Below, piece after piece: positions 41,939 to 51,603 of a stretch of 64,000 bases of DNA. Numbering within the stretch: position 1 is the first letter of the stretch; each line of letters begins with the position of its first letter. The notes beneath the pieces were generated by a model. The model was given only the letters and a program-made list of their open reading frames with translations. It searched no databases and was not told where the DNA came from. Origin of the DNA: an uncultured Thermoanaerobaculia bacterium (GTDB lineage: Bacteria > Acidobacteriota > Thermoanaerobaculia > Multivoradales > Multivoraceae); NCBI GenBank assembly GCA_951813015.1, contig CATOTG010000008.1, positions 124,001 to 188,000 of the forward strand, given 5' to 3'. The translations under genes and the position numbers were made by a program.

Positions 41939-42010
41939 CCGTCCGCGGCCGGTTCGCGATTGGTGAGCGGGAGGACGCGCCGCGAGACGGGCGGGAGCTG
42001 CCGTCGGCAC

Positions 42011-42826
42011 GATCGTCAGCCTCAAGACCGTTCGCGGCCATCAGGAAGGCGTGCTGCTGGAGCCGACGATCGTTTCCGTTTCATACGAGCAGCGTGTACC
42101 GATGATGCTGTTCGACACGCTTGCCGTCGACGGCGTGGATTTCGAAGTGGCGCCGGGAGAGATTCTCGGCATGATGGGGCCGAACGGCGCCGGCAAGACG
42201 ACGACGATCAACATGTTCCTCGACTTCATCCGACCCACGGGTGGCCGCGCCCTGATCGACGGGATCGAGGTCGCCCGCGAGCCTCGCAGAGCAAAGCGCC
42301 GCCTCGACCTCATTCCCGAGAACGTGGCCCTCTACCCGGCGTTGACCGCGGTGCAGAACGCGGAGTTCTTCAGCGCGGTGGGCCAGCGAGTGTCGCCGGC
42401 CAGGGACCGCGTTCGCGAGGCGCTTCTTCGTGTGGGGCTGGCCGAGGATGTCCTTGATCGGCGCGTCGACCGGTTCTCGAAGGGCATGCGTCAGCGTGTC
42501 GGTCTGGCGGTGGCGGTGATTCGCAGCGCGCCCGCGATTCTCCTGGACGAACCCACGTCAGGTCTCGATCCGAAGGCGGCAGCGGACCTTTGACCCTGCT
42601 GGACGGGATGCGTTGCGACGGCGCCGCGATCCTGATCTGCACCCACGACCTGCTCCGGGCGCAGAGTCTCTGCGACCGGGTCGGCATCATGCGCAAGGGC
42701 AGGATGGAGCGCATCCTGGATCGGGAGGCCCTGGATCAGGCGGATCTGGAGGGCGTCTACCTGGAGACGATGGTCCAGACCTGATTCCGGCTTAGGCAGC
42801 CCGTGGCAAGAGCCCGCGAATCGAGG
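42011..42826 (+). pseudogene. Fused, frameshifted copy of the NEW3-protein fragment and the cassette ATPase
   Basis: Positions 42011-42115 match 35787-35890 (NEW3 gene interior), then the sequence jumps to a match with 36870 onward and follows the ATPase gene and ~40 bp past its stop to 42826, with only a few substitutions over ~700 bp. The first ~13 codons of the ATPase, including the start, are missing. At 42589-42591 TTT replaces the TTTT found at 37341-37344; this one-base loss creates a TGA (42591-42593) just after Walker B. The last 64 codons continue in another frame. No working ATPase can be made. Confidence 0.9.
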
Positions 42827-43039
42827 CGAGAGCGGTCCCGGACTGCCACCCGTCTGGAGCGGCTGCCTGGCGCGTCTATCCCGCTTCTGTATCCCGTGCC
42901 TGAGATCGGAACCGCTAAGGGAGTACAGCCGAATCTCCCCTGGAACAACCTCCGGAACGTTCGTTCAGAACCGAAACCGACGGTCTCCGCCGAGTGCCGC
43001 GATATGAGCTTGGGCGCTGCTCGGCACGATCCCAAATGG
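42827..43039. other. Gene-free stretch between the ATPase pseudogene and groEL
   Basis: About 210 bp with no convincing gene, hairpin or promoter; the groEL terminator begins at its right end. With the terminator and UTR, about 280 bp are free of genes. Confidence 0.5.
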
Positions 43040-43066
43040 AAAAGGGCGGCCCCGAAGGGCCGCCCT
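43040..43066 (-). terminator. Intrinsic terminator of the groESL operon
   Basis: On the minus strand a 10-bp GC stem (AGGGCGGCCC with a 4-base loop) ends in TTTT, 39 bases after the groEL stop codon. Confidence 0.85.
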
Positions 43067-43104
43067 GATTCGTTCTGCAGGCCGGCGACCGGAAGGCCGC
43101 TTCG

Positions 43105-44772
<1,668 letters not shown>

Positions 44773-45060
44773 CTATTCCACGACCGCGAGGATCTCGTCC
44801 TCGCGCAGGATGACCATGTCTTCGTCGTCGACCTTGATGTCGCTGCCCGAGTACTTTCCGATCAGTACGCGGTCACCGACCTGGACGTCGAGCGCGGAAC
44901 GCTCGCCGTTGTCCTGTACCTTGCCGGGACCGACGGCGACTACCTCGGCCTCCTGCGGCTTCTCCTTCGCAGCGTCAGGGATGATGATGCCTCCCCGGAC
45001 CTGCTCCTCCTCTTCGAGCCTCTTGACGAGAACCCGGTCATGAAGCGGACGTACACTCAC
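44773..45060 (-). CDS. groES: Co-chaperonin GroES (10 kDa)
   Basis: A 95-aa co-chaperonin. GTG 45060 is chosen because AAGGAGGAG lies nine bases upstream; a TTG at 45066 would sit too close to that site. The mobile-loop region has [19 protein letters not shown] and the roof/core segment [20 protein letters not shown]. It is the first gene of the groESL operon. Confidence 0.98.
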   Translation of the reverse strand: MSVRPLHDRVLVKRLEEEEQVRGGIIIPDAAKEKPQEAEVVAVGPGKVQDNGERSALDVQVGDRVLIGKYSGSDIKVDDEDMVILREDEILAVVE

Positions 45061-45172
45061 CAGCAAACTCCTCCTTGTGTTGGTTGTCGGTGGGCTGTGT
45101 TCTTCGCGGCGGGCGTTGAGGTGCTGTGCGAAACTGCGGATGCCGGCATCGCCGGCGCTCAGGCGGTCGCTG

Positions 45173-45199
45173 TCAGCACTCGTCCCGCGCGAGTGCTAA
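45173..45199 (-). promoter_or_regulatory. CIRCE operator (HrcA binding site)
   Basis: TCAGCACTC, nine spacer bases, GAGTGCTAA: the inverted repeat differs from the CIRCE consensus in one base of one arm. It starts directly after the -10 region of the groES promoter, so HrcA binding would block transcription until heat shock. hrcA itself is not in the window. Confidence 0.93.
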
Positions 45200-45228
45200 C
45201 AATAGGAGGGTTGCGGGGCGAATGTCAA
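45200..45228 (-). promoter_or_regulatory. groESL promoter
   Basis: Minus strand: TTGACA (45223-45228), 17 bases, CTATTG (45200-45205), followed at once by the CIRCE repeat. Confidence 0.75.
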
Positions 45229-45284
45229 CATCTCGTGACCTCTCGGATTCTCGTGACCTCGCAGAGCCCCCCGCGGCCACCGCT

Positions 45285-45392
45285 GCGGCGCCGTTCCGGT
45301 CGAGAGGCGGCAGAGTCTCGTGACGCTTTCTCCCGGCGGCGCCTCCACCAGGCCGATGCGGCGCCGTTGCGGTCGAGAGGCGGTAGAGTCTC
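45285..45392. repeat. Pair of 35-bp direct repeats
   Basis: GCGGCGCCGTT(C/G)CGGTCGA and following bases occur at 45285-45319 and 45358-45392 with two differences, offset by 73 bp, upstream of the M16 gene. Origin unknown; they could be a small promoter-region duplication. Confidence 0.7.
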
Positions 45393-45442
45393 CCGGTCGC
45401 GCGCCGGACATCTTCGCGCAGCGCGGTCTTGGGGGACAAGAG

Positions 45443-47275
45443 ATGGAGGAACCGGTCTTGAGCAGGTTTTCTGACAACGGCGGCGGAGCGGGGGTTGCCG
45501 GCTTGATCCCGGTCGCGGCGCTCGCACTTGCCTTGCCGCTGATCGCCCCGACCGGCGTCGGGGCGCAGGACGGCGCCGCCGCGGCGGCGGTGCCGGTCGA
45601 GGAGTTCGAACTGGACAACGGCATGCGCTTCCTGCTCGTCAGGCGCCCGGAGCTGACGACGGTGGCGGCCGCCTGGGCGGCCCACGTGGGCTCGGCGAAC
45701 GAGCGGCCGGGAATCACCGGCCTCGCCCACTTCTTCGAGCACATGATGTTCAAGGGCACCCACACGATCGGCACGAAGGACATCGAACGGGACCTCGAGA
45801 TCATCGCGGAGCAGGAGGCGGTCCAGGAGAAGATCCGCGCCGAACTGCGGGAGCAGCGTCGTCGCTACAGGCTGGGCGAGATCGACGACCCCTACGATCC
45901 GGCTCACCGGACCGACACCCTGAACGCCCTGCGCACGGAGTTTCAGGAGCTCGTCGAAGAACAGCGCGAACTCATGGTCAAGGACGAGCTGGACAAGGTC
46001 TACGCGGACGGCGGCGGGACCAGCATCAACGCCTTCACCAGCAACGACCTCACGGTCTACGTCAACCAGTTGCCGGCGAATCGGCTCGAGCTCTGGTTCT
46101 GGCTCGAGTCGGACCGGCTGCTCAATCCGGTGTTCCGGGAGTTCTACGCCGAGCGCGACGTGGTCCATGAAGAGCGTCGCCTGCGCACGGAGTCGACGCC
46201 GACGGGCCGCTACGACGAGCAGGCGGACGCGATGTTCTGGCAGTCCCACCCCTACAACTGGCCCGTGCTCGGCTGGCCCTCCGACCTCGAGGTGATCAGC
46301 AAGGCCCAGGCCGACGAGTTCTTCGCCACCTACTACGCGCCGAACAACCTGAGCGCGGTGCTGGTCGGGAACTTCGATCCGGCCGAGGTCCGGGAACTGG
46401 CCGAACGGTACTTCGGTCGTCTGGAACGGGGCCAGCGTGAGGCGCCCGACGTCGTCACCCTCGAGGCCGAGCAACTGGCGGAGAAGCGGATGACCGCCGA
46501 GTGCGACTGTCAGCCGCAACTCCAGATCCGCTATCACGCGGCGCCGTTCGGCCACGCGGACGGCTACGCGCTCGACGTGATCGCCGGCGTCCTCAACGGC
46601 CGCACCGGGCGCCTGTACGAGGCGATGGTCGAGGGCGCCGAGATCGCCTCCGGCGCCAGCGCCTTGTTCGAGGCGAGGAAGTACGCCGGCGTGTTCAACC
46701 TGCGGTCCGAGACGAAGGGTGAAGCCACGCCCGAAGAACTCCTTGTCGCCTGGGACCAGGTCGTGGCGGACCTGATCGCGGAACCGGTTCCGCAAGACGA
46801 GCTGGCCAAGGTCAAGAACCGGGTGTCGGCCGACACCTACCGGCAGCTTCGGGACCCGTTCTTCCTGATGATCCAGTTGGCCATCATGGACGCGTTGGGT
46901 GACTGGCGCTACCTGAACACGGTCGCCGAGCTCACGAATCAGGTCACCGCCGAAGACGTGCAGCGGGTGGCGGCGAAGTATCTCCAGCCGTCGAAGCGCC
47001 TGGTCAGCCTGTACTACCGCAAGGCGGGCGCCGAGGCGAAGGAGACGCCTGCCGAGCTGGAGGCTCTGCCGCCGGAGATGCGGACGGCTCTCATGTCCCA
47101 GGCGCAGGCGATCGCGACGATCGAGGATCCGGCCCAACTGGAGGCGGTTCTGCAGCAGATGGAGGCCCAGGCGGGCCAGGTGCCTGACGAGATGCGGCCC
47201 GCGCTCGAGTGGATGCGGAGCGTGATCGAGGAACGGCTCGCCGAACTGCGGGAAGACGACGGAGGTGAGGAGTGA
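45443..47275 (+). CDS. M16-family zinc peptidase, catalytic subunit (exported)
   Basis: A 610-aa insulinase/processing-protease relative. ATG 45443 gives a signal segment (LIPVAALALALPLIAPTGVGA); the longer upstream frame is unsupported. The inverted zinc motif HFFEHMMF (HxxEH) is at ~90 and the third ligand Glu is expected in the following helical part. An unusual ~70-residue charged insert (EQEAVQEKIRAELREQRRRY and on) follows the motif. Two M16 domains and an acidic C-terminal tail complete it. Its stop overlaps the GTG of the next gene, which encodes the non-catalytic partner. The pair probably acts as a periplasmic or surface peptidase heterodimer. Confidence 0.93.
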   Translation: MEEPVLSRFSDNGGGAGVAGLIPVAALALALPLIAPTGVGAQDGAAAAAVPVEEFELDNGMRFLLVRRPELTTVAAAWAAHVGSANERPGITGLAHFFEHMMFKGTHTIGTKDIERDLEIIAEQEAVQEKIRAELREQRRRYRLGEIDDPYDPAHRTDTLNALRTEFQELVEEQRELMVKDELDKVYADGGGTSINAFTSNDLTVYVNQLPANRLELWFWLESDRLLNPVFREFYAERDVVHEERRLRTESTPTGRYDEQADAMFWQSHPYNWPVLGWPSDLEVISKAQADEFFATYYAPNNLSAVLVGNFDPAEVRELAERYFGRLERGQREAPDVVTLEAEQLAEKRMTAECDCQPQLQIRYHAAPFGHADGYALDVIAGVLNGRTGRLYEAMVEGAEIASGASALFEARKYAGVFNLRSETKGEATPEELLVAWDQVVADLIAEPVPQDELAKVKNRVSADTYRQLRDPFFLMIQLAIMDALGDWRYLNTVAELTNQVTAEDVQRVAAKYLQPSKRLVSLYYRKAGAEAKETPAELEALPPEMRTALMSQAQAIATIEDPAQLEAVLQQMEAQAGQVPDEMRPALEWMRSVIEERLAELREDDGGEE

Positions 47276-48810
47276 TCAACCGTCCGCAACTGAGGACCCT
47301 GTCCGCCCTTGCGCTGCTTCTGGGGCTGGCCGTTCCCGGCGGGACCCAGAGCGGCGCCGAGATCGTCGATCACCCGACCGAACTGACGTACGGCCCGCTC
47401 GATTTCGAACTGCCCGATGCCGATTCCTACCGGCGCGAGCTGACAGGCGGCGTTCCGGCGTACCTGGTGGAAGACCGCGCGCTGCCGCTGGTGGACGTCA
47501 CGGTGCGTCTGCGCATCGGTTCGTACCTGGAGCCGGTGGAGCAGGCGGGGCTGGCCGACCTGACCGGCGCCTTGATGCGAACGGGCGGCGCCGGCGAGCT
47601 TGATGCGAAGGCCTTTGACGAGGCGGTGGAGGCGGTGGCCGGCAACTTCACCTCCTTCATCGGCAGCACGAGTGGCCGGATGTCGATGAACTGTCTGTCC
47701 ACGGTGCTCGACGAGTGCCTCGACCTGTTCTTCTCGATGCTCGGCGAGCCCCGCTTCGATGCCGACCGACTCGATCTCGCGAAGCAGAACGAAGTCGAGA
47801 ACCTGAAGCAGCGCAACGACGATCCCGCTTCCGTCGCGGGCAGGGAAGGTCAGTGGCTGCTCTACGGACGGGACCACGTCGAGTCGCGTTTCGCTACCGG
47901 TTCGTCGCTCTCGGCGATCGGGCGGGAGGACCTCGCCGCCTTCCACCGCGGCTACGTGCATCCTGGTCACATGGTCATCGCGGCCGCCGGAGACTTCGAC
48001 AGCGACGAACTCGCGGCCAAGCTGTCCGCGCTGCTCGACCGCTTCGACGGCGAAGGGCGCCAGCAGGCGTCGTGGCCGCCGCAGGGTGCGGCGTACGAGC
48101 CCGCGCCGGGCGTTTACGTCGCTCGGCAGGACATTCCGCAGGGGCGGGTGCAGATCGGTCACCGGACGTTTCAGCGCGAGGATTGGGGTAGCCCGGATCA
48201 CTTCGCCCTGGCGATGATGGACAGCGTTCTCGGCAACGGCGGCTTCACCACCCGGTTGATGAAGAGGATCCGTTCGGACGAAGGGCTGGCCTACGGCGCG
48301 TACTCGAACTTCCGCATCGGCAACTACTGGCCCTCGAATCTCAGTGTCACCTTCCAGTCGAAGAGCGAAACGGTGGCCTATGCGGCGAAGATCGCGCTCG
48401 AGGAGATCGATCGCATCCGCGCCGAGCCGGTCGGCGAGGACGAGCTCCGGACGGTCAAGGCGGCCGCTATCGAGACCTTCCCGAACGAGTTCGACTCGGC
48501 CCTGGCCGTGGCGCAGGTGTTCGCGCAGGACGAGTTCCTGGGCCGACCGCACGATTACTGGCGGACCTACCGGCAGAACGTCGAGGCCGTGACGACGGCG
48601 GACGTGCAGCGGGTGGCGGAGCGCTACCTCTCGCCAGACCGGCTCGTCATGCTGATCGTCGGCGACTGGGAGGCGATCGAGCCGGGCGACAGCGACGGTC
48701 GGGCGACGATGGCGGAGGTCGCGGGCAAGATCGGGGGCGGCGTCACGATGCTGCCGGCGCGCGACCCGGTGAGTCTGGAAGCGCTGACCCCGGAAGCGGC
48801 GGAGCAGTGA
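47272..48810 (+). CDS. M16-family peptidase homologue, non-catalytic partner
   Basis: A 512-aa exported protein, GTG start overlapping the upstream stop. Signal segment LSALALLLGLAVPGG. The zinc motif is replaced: where HxxEH is expected the sequence reads LADLTGALMRTGG. The substrate-clamping Arg/Tyr region is kept (RIRSDEGLAYGAYS), as in the inactive subunits of M16B pairs. Together with the catalytic subunit it should form a closed-chamber heterodimer; substrates are unknown. Confidence 0.92.
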   Translation: MINRPQLRTLSALALLLGLAVPGGTQSGAEIVDHPTELTYGPLDFELPDADSYRRELTGGVPAYLVEDRALPLVDVTVRLRIGSYLEPVEQAGLADLTGALMRTGGAGELDAKAFDEAVEAVAGNFTSFIGSTSGRMSMNCLSTVLDECLDLFFSMLGEPRFDADRLDLAKQNEVENLKQRNDDPASVAGREGQWLLYGRDHVESRFATGSSLSAIGREDLAAFHRGYVHPGHMVIAAAGDFDSDELAAKLSALLDRFDGEGRQQASWPPQGAAYEPAPGVYVARQDIPQGRVQIGHRTFQREDWGSPDHFALAMMDSVLGNGGFTTRLMKRIRSDEGLAYGAYSNFRIGNYWPSNLSVTFQSKSETVAYAAKIALEEIDRIRAEPVGEDELRTVKAAAIETFPNEFDSALAVAQVFAQDEFLGRPHDYWRTYRQNVEAVTTADVQRVAERYLSPDRLVMLIVGDWEAIEPGDSDGRATMAEVAGKIGGGVTMLPARDPVSLEALTPEAAEQ

Positions 48811-49044
48811 GACTGGACGCCGGAAGGAAGCAGCTTCGCCCCGCGTGGCCAGGACCTGATCGTCCAGGTCACCAAGGAGTGAGACCGGACTGGAGGCCGA
48901 ACAGGACTTCCTCGACCTCGTCGCCGTCTGCGCTCGAACCGCGTGTCCGCGCTCGCAACCAGGCAGCTGGAAGGCAGCAGCTTCGCCCAGGCCATCGACC
49001 CCGTTCCCCGGCCAGGCGGCCGGCGGTGAGGGGAATGTGATCGT
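48811..49044. other. Spacer with a 20-bp direct repeat
   Basis: GGAAGG(A/C)AGCAGCTTCGCCC occurs at 48822-48841 and 48969-48988 with one difference. No gene or clear promoter is seen in this 234-bp region. Confidence 0.5.
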
Positions 49045-50400
49045 TTGCAGGCTATAGACAGCTTCCTGGAGTCCGTCGTCGGCTACGCCTGGGGCATGCC
49101 CCTGGTCGTCTTGCTGATCGGCTCGGGCGCCTTCTTCTGTCTCTACCTGCGCCTGCGGCCGCTGTTCCACGTGTGGCACGCCACCGCGGTCACCCTCGGG
49201 AAGTACGACTCCGACGACGATCCGGGCCACATCAGCCACTTTCAGGCCCTGTCGACGGCTCTGGCGGCCACGATAGGGGTCGGCAACATCGGCGGTGTCG
49301 CGATCGCGGTGACTCAGGGCGGCGCCGGGGCCGTGTTCTGGATGTGGGTGGCTGCCTTCGTCGGCATGGCGACCAAGTTCTGCTCCTGCACGCTGTCCCA
49401 GCTCTACCGCCGTCCGGATGAGCGCGGAGCGCTCCAGGGCGGGCCGATGTACACGATCGAACTCGGCCTCGGGCGGAAGTTCAAGCCGCTGGCGATCATG
49501 TTCTGCACCTTCGGGCTTGTCGGCTGCCTGCCGATGTTCCAGAGCAACCAGGTCGCGGAACTTCTGAACGCTCAGTTCGGACTCGACCCGCTCCTCACCG
49601 GCGCGGGCTGCGTGGCCCTGGTGGCGCTGGTCGCATTCGGGGGCGTCGAACGGATCGGCGCGGTGACGGCCCGTTTCGTTCCCGTGATGTGCCTCCTGTA
49701 CCTGGGAATGGCGCTCTGCATTCTCGTCGCCCGCTCCGACGTGGCTGTCGACGTGTTCGGTCGCATCTTTCGCGAGGCGTTCACCGGCACGGCCGCGACC
49801 GGCGCCGCGATGGGCATCGGTTTCCAGCAAGCGATGATGATCGGTGTCCGTCGAGCCGCCTTCTCGAACGAGGCGGGTCTCGGCACCGCGCCGCTCGCGC
49901 ACGGCGCGGCGAAGACGAGCGAACCCGTGCGCGAGGGCCTGGTGGCGATGCTCGGCCCGTTCATCGACACGATCGTCGTCTGCTCTCTCACCGCCTTCGT
50001 CATCCTCTCGAGCGGCCTGGAGACCGTCGGCAAGATCTCGGGAGTCTCGCTCACCGCCGACGCGGTTCAGAGCGCCCTCGGCACGCCAGGCCGGGTCCTC
50101 CTCGTGTTGATCGTCATGATGTTCGCGGTGTCGACGATGGTGAGCTACTCGTACTACGGCAAGCGTTGCTTCGGCTACCTGTTTGGCGTCAGATCGGACT
50201 GGCTGTACACTTGGCTGTACCTCATTGGCCTGTTTGGCGGCGCGATCGTCGCCGTCGAGACCGTGGTCAACCTGATCGACTCGGCTCTTGCGCTGATGGC
50301 CGTGCCGAATCTGATTGCGACGCTCCTGCTCGCGCCGAAGGTGAAGGCGGCGGCGACCGACTACTTCGACCGGCTGCGGGCGGAGCGAAGGGCGGAGTGA
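49045..50400 (+). CDS. Alanine/glycine:cation symporter (AGCS family)
   Basis: A 451-aa sodium-coupled amino-acid carrier with about 10-11 membrane segments. Family marks: ALSTALAATIGVGNIGGVA near ~70, LQGGPMYTIELGLGRKFKPLA, RRAAFSNEAGLGTAPLAHGAA (~270-290) and YYGKRCFGYLFG near the end. TTG 49045 is the only start that gives the normal N-terminus; no clear Shine-Dalgarno is present. It follows the M16 peptidase pair, so uptake of released alanine or glycine is a possible link, but the spacer of 234 bp argues for separate transcription. Confidence 0.93.
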   Translation: MQAIDSFLESVVGYAWGMPLVVLLIGSGAFFCLYLRLRPLFHVWHATAVTLGKYDSDDDPGHISHFQALSTALAATIGVGNIGGVAIAVTQGGAGAVFWMWVAAFVGMATKFCSCTLSQLYRRPDERGALQGGPMYTIELGLGRKFKPLAIMFCTFGLVGCLPMFQSNQVAELLNAQFGLDPLLTGAGCVALVALVAFGGVERIGAVTARFVPVMCLLYLGMALCILVARSDVAVDVFGRIFREAFTGTAATGAAMGIGFQQAMMIGVRRAAFSNEAGLGTAPLAHGAAKTSEPVREGLVAMLGPFIDTIVVCSLTAFVILSSGLETVGKISGVSLTADAVQSALGTPGRVLLVLIVMMFAVSTMVSYSYYGKRCFGYLFGVRSDWLYTWLYLIGLFGGAIVAVETVVNLIDSALALMAVPNLIATLLLAPKVKAAATDYFDRLRAERRAE

Positions 50401-50413
50401 AACCGGTCGCGGG

Positions 50414-50563
50414 CTACTTCGGGAAACAGCGCACGCCCGGCAAGCCTTCAAGGTCCGCGTCCTGGGTCCAGAGTTCCGCCTCTTCGGAACAGGCGGTTGC
50501 GAGAATCGAGGCGTCGGCCATCGGCAGGGACTCAAGCCACGCCGACGAGTCGACGACGTTCAC
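50414..50563 (-). pseudogene. PIN-domain toxin remnant with large internal deletion
   Basis: A 49-codon frame (GTG 50563) overlapping the antitoxin stop (GTGA). It opens with the PIN first strand NVVDSSAWLES and passes directly to the C-terminal part of a PIN domain: LPMADASILATA, then ELWTQDADLEGLPGVRCF. Intact relatives are about 120-130 aa, so roughly 70-80 middle residues, including an acidic active-site residue and several helices, are missing in frame. It is probably inactive as an RNase. A frame this short is easily missed. Confidence 0.75.
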
Positions 50564-50766
50564 AGGCGGTCCGGTTCGCGCTCGACTTCGGTGTCGATAC
50601 CGGGCAGAAAGCCCTGGTACTCCCGCATCGGCTTGACCGGGATCAGCTGGATGCAGCGGCCGACACGAATGGCCTGGATCTTCTGGCCTGGCTTGAGTCG
50701 CAGAGCGGTGCGGATCTCAAGTGGAATGACGACCTGATACTTGGGCGAAAGAGTCACTTGTGTCAT
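50560..50766 (-). CDS. AbrB/SpoVT-type antitoxin (VapB-like)
   Basis: A 68-aa protein with the swapped-hairpin DNA-binding domain: VTLSPKYQVVIPLEIRTALR, then LKPGQKIQAIRVGRCIQLIP. A short acidic C-terminal tail would wrap the PIN toxin. Its stop overlaps the PIN remnant start by 4 bases, the standard operon layout. It would repress its own promoter, but the toxin it should neutralise is deleted in the middle, so it may now be only a free regulator. Confidence 0.85.
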   Translation of the reverse strand: MTQVTLSPKYQVVIPLEIRTALRLKPGQKIQAIRVGRCIQLIPVKPMREYQGFLPGIDTEVEREPDRL

Positions 50767-50867
50767 GGCCGTACAACGGTACCGCGATCGATCGGATCTT
50801 CGCATGACGGCGTGCAGCGGGTTCAGGAGGAGCTGACGAACGGGACGCAAATCCGGGATGGCAGCAG

Positions 50868-50873
50868 TAGAGT
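50868..50873 (+). promoter_or_regulatory. -10 box at the SRPBCC gene start
   Basis: TAGAGT eight bases before ATG 50882 and no ribosome site between; leaderless layout. Confidence 0.4.
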
Positions 50874-50881
50874 CCGACATC

Positions 50882-51529
50882 ATGGAGAGAGCGGCCGGCG
50901 CGCTCGTGGTCTGTCTCGCGCTGGTGGTCCCACAAGCGCAGGGGATGGATCCGTGCGAGGTCGATTTCGAATCAGCGCCCCGGAAACGTCTCGGCGGCAG
51001 TCCTTCGACGTGGGACTTGCCGGCAGTCGGGAAGTGGCGCGTTTCGAGACGCGATGCGGGTCGCCGCGTTTCCGAGGGCTGCGGCATCGGCGTGATCGAG
51101 GCGCCGCTGGCGGCGGTCCGCGACGTGGTCGACGCGGCGGCGGACTTCGACGAGTTCATGCCCCGGGTTCTCGAGTCCGACGTCGAGCCGGTCTCGCCGG
51201 GCGTCTACCTGAACCGGCAGATCCTGGACATGCCGTTTCCCGTCGATGACCGGCGCTACACGGTTCGCGTGGATACCGGGGCCGTCGAGACCGGCGCCGG
51301 CGCCGGCTGGCAGGCCCGTTGGACGTACGTCGAGGGTTCGGGGAACGTGCTGGAAAGCAAGGGCTCGTGGACGCTGATTCCGCTGAATCCCGAACGGACC
51401 GTCGTCGTCTACCGGCTGCTGACCGACCCTGGCGGCCGACTCCCGGCCTGGATCGTGGACTACGCGGCGCCCCGCGCGCTGCGGAGCGTGCTGGCGTCGG
51501 TACGGGAGCGAGTGCTGTCGCGCGAGTGA
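50882..51529 (+). CDS. Exported SRPBCC (START-like) domain protein
   Basis: A 215-aa protein with signal segment ALVVCLALVVPQAQG. The START/polyketide-cyclase-like fold covers ~50-210: IGVIEAPLAAVRDVVDAAADFDEFMP is the strand-helix opening, WTYVEGSGNVLESKGSWTL the central strands, and a long C-terminal helix closes the pocket (APRALRSVLASVRERVLS). Such domains bind lipids or other hydrophobic molecules. ATG 50882 fits a leaderless start; an upstream ATG at 50858 precedes the -10 box. It converges with fabF. Ligand unknown. Confidence 0.82.
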   Translation: MERAAGALVVCLALVVPQAQGMDPCEVDFESAPRKRLGGSPSTWDLPAVGKWRVSRRDAGRRVSEGCGIGVIEAPLAAVRDVVDAAADFDEFMPRVLESDVEPVSPGVYLNRQILDMPFPVDDRRYTVRVDTGAVETGAGAGWQARWTYVEGSGNVLESKGSWTLIPLNPERTVVVYRLLTDPGGRLPAWIVDYAAPRALRSVLASVRERVLSRE

Positions 51530-51603
51530 GTTCGGGCTCTGGCGTCGGGCGGCATCCGGATGCCGGCGAGGCCGCGGGCGCACCCGGTTGGGCGCGAGGC
51601 TGG

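Larger units (their letters stand above)
45061..45442. other. Divergent regulatory region between groES and the M16 peptidase gene
   Basis: Contains the groES leader, the CIRCE operator and promoter on the left, and two 35-bp direct repeats (45285-45319 and 45358-45392) on the right. The repeats end in CAGAGTCTC / TAGAGTCTC, the latter resembling the TAGAGT -10 boxes seen elsewhere. No gene is seen. Confidence 0.6.

Noticed and set aside
47014..50535. Open frame of 1173 codons on the minus strand across the M16 and symporter genes
   Set aside because: It is antisense to three well-supported genes and reads as Arg/His/Gln-rich low-complexity sequence, the usual high-GC shadow. The same applies to long frames at 8171-10240, 10611-12533 and 12913-14538 on the plus strand.
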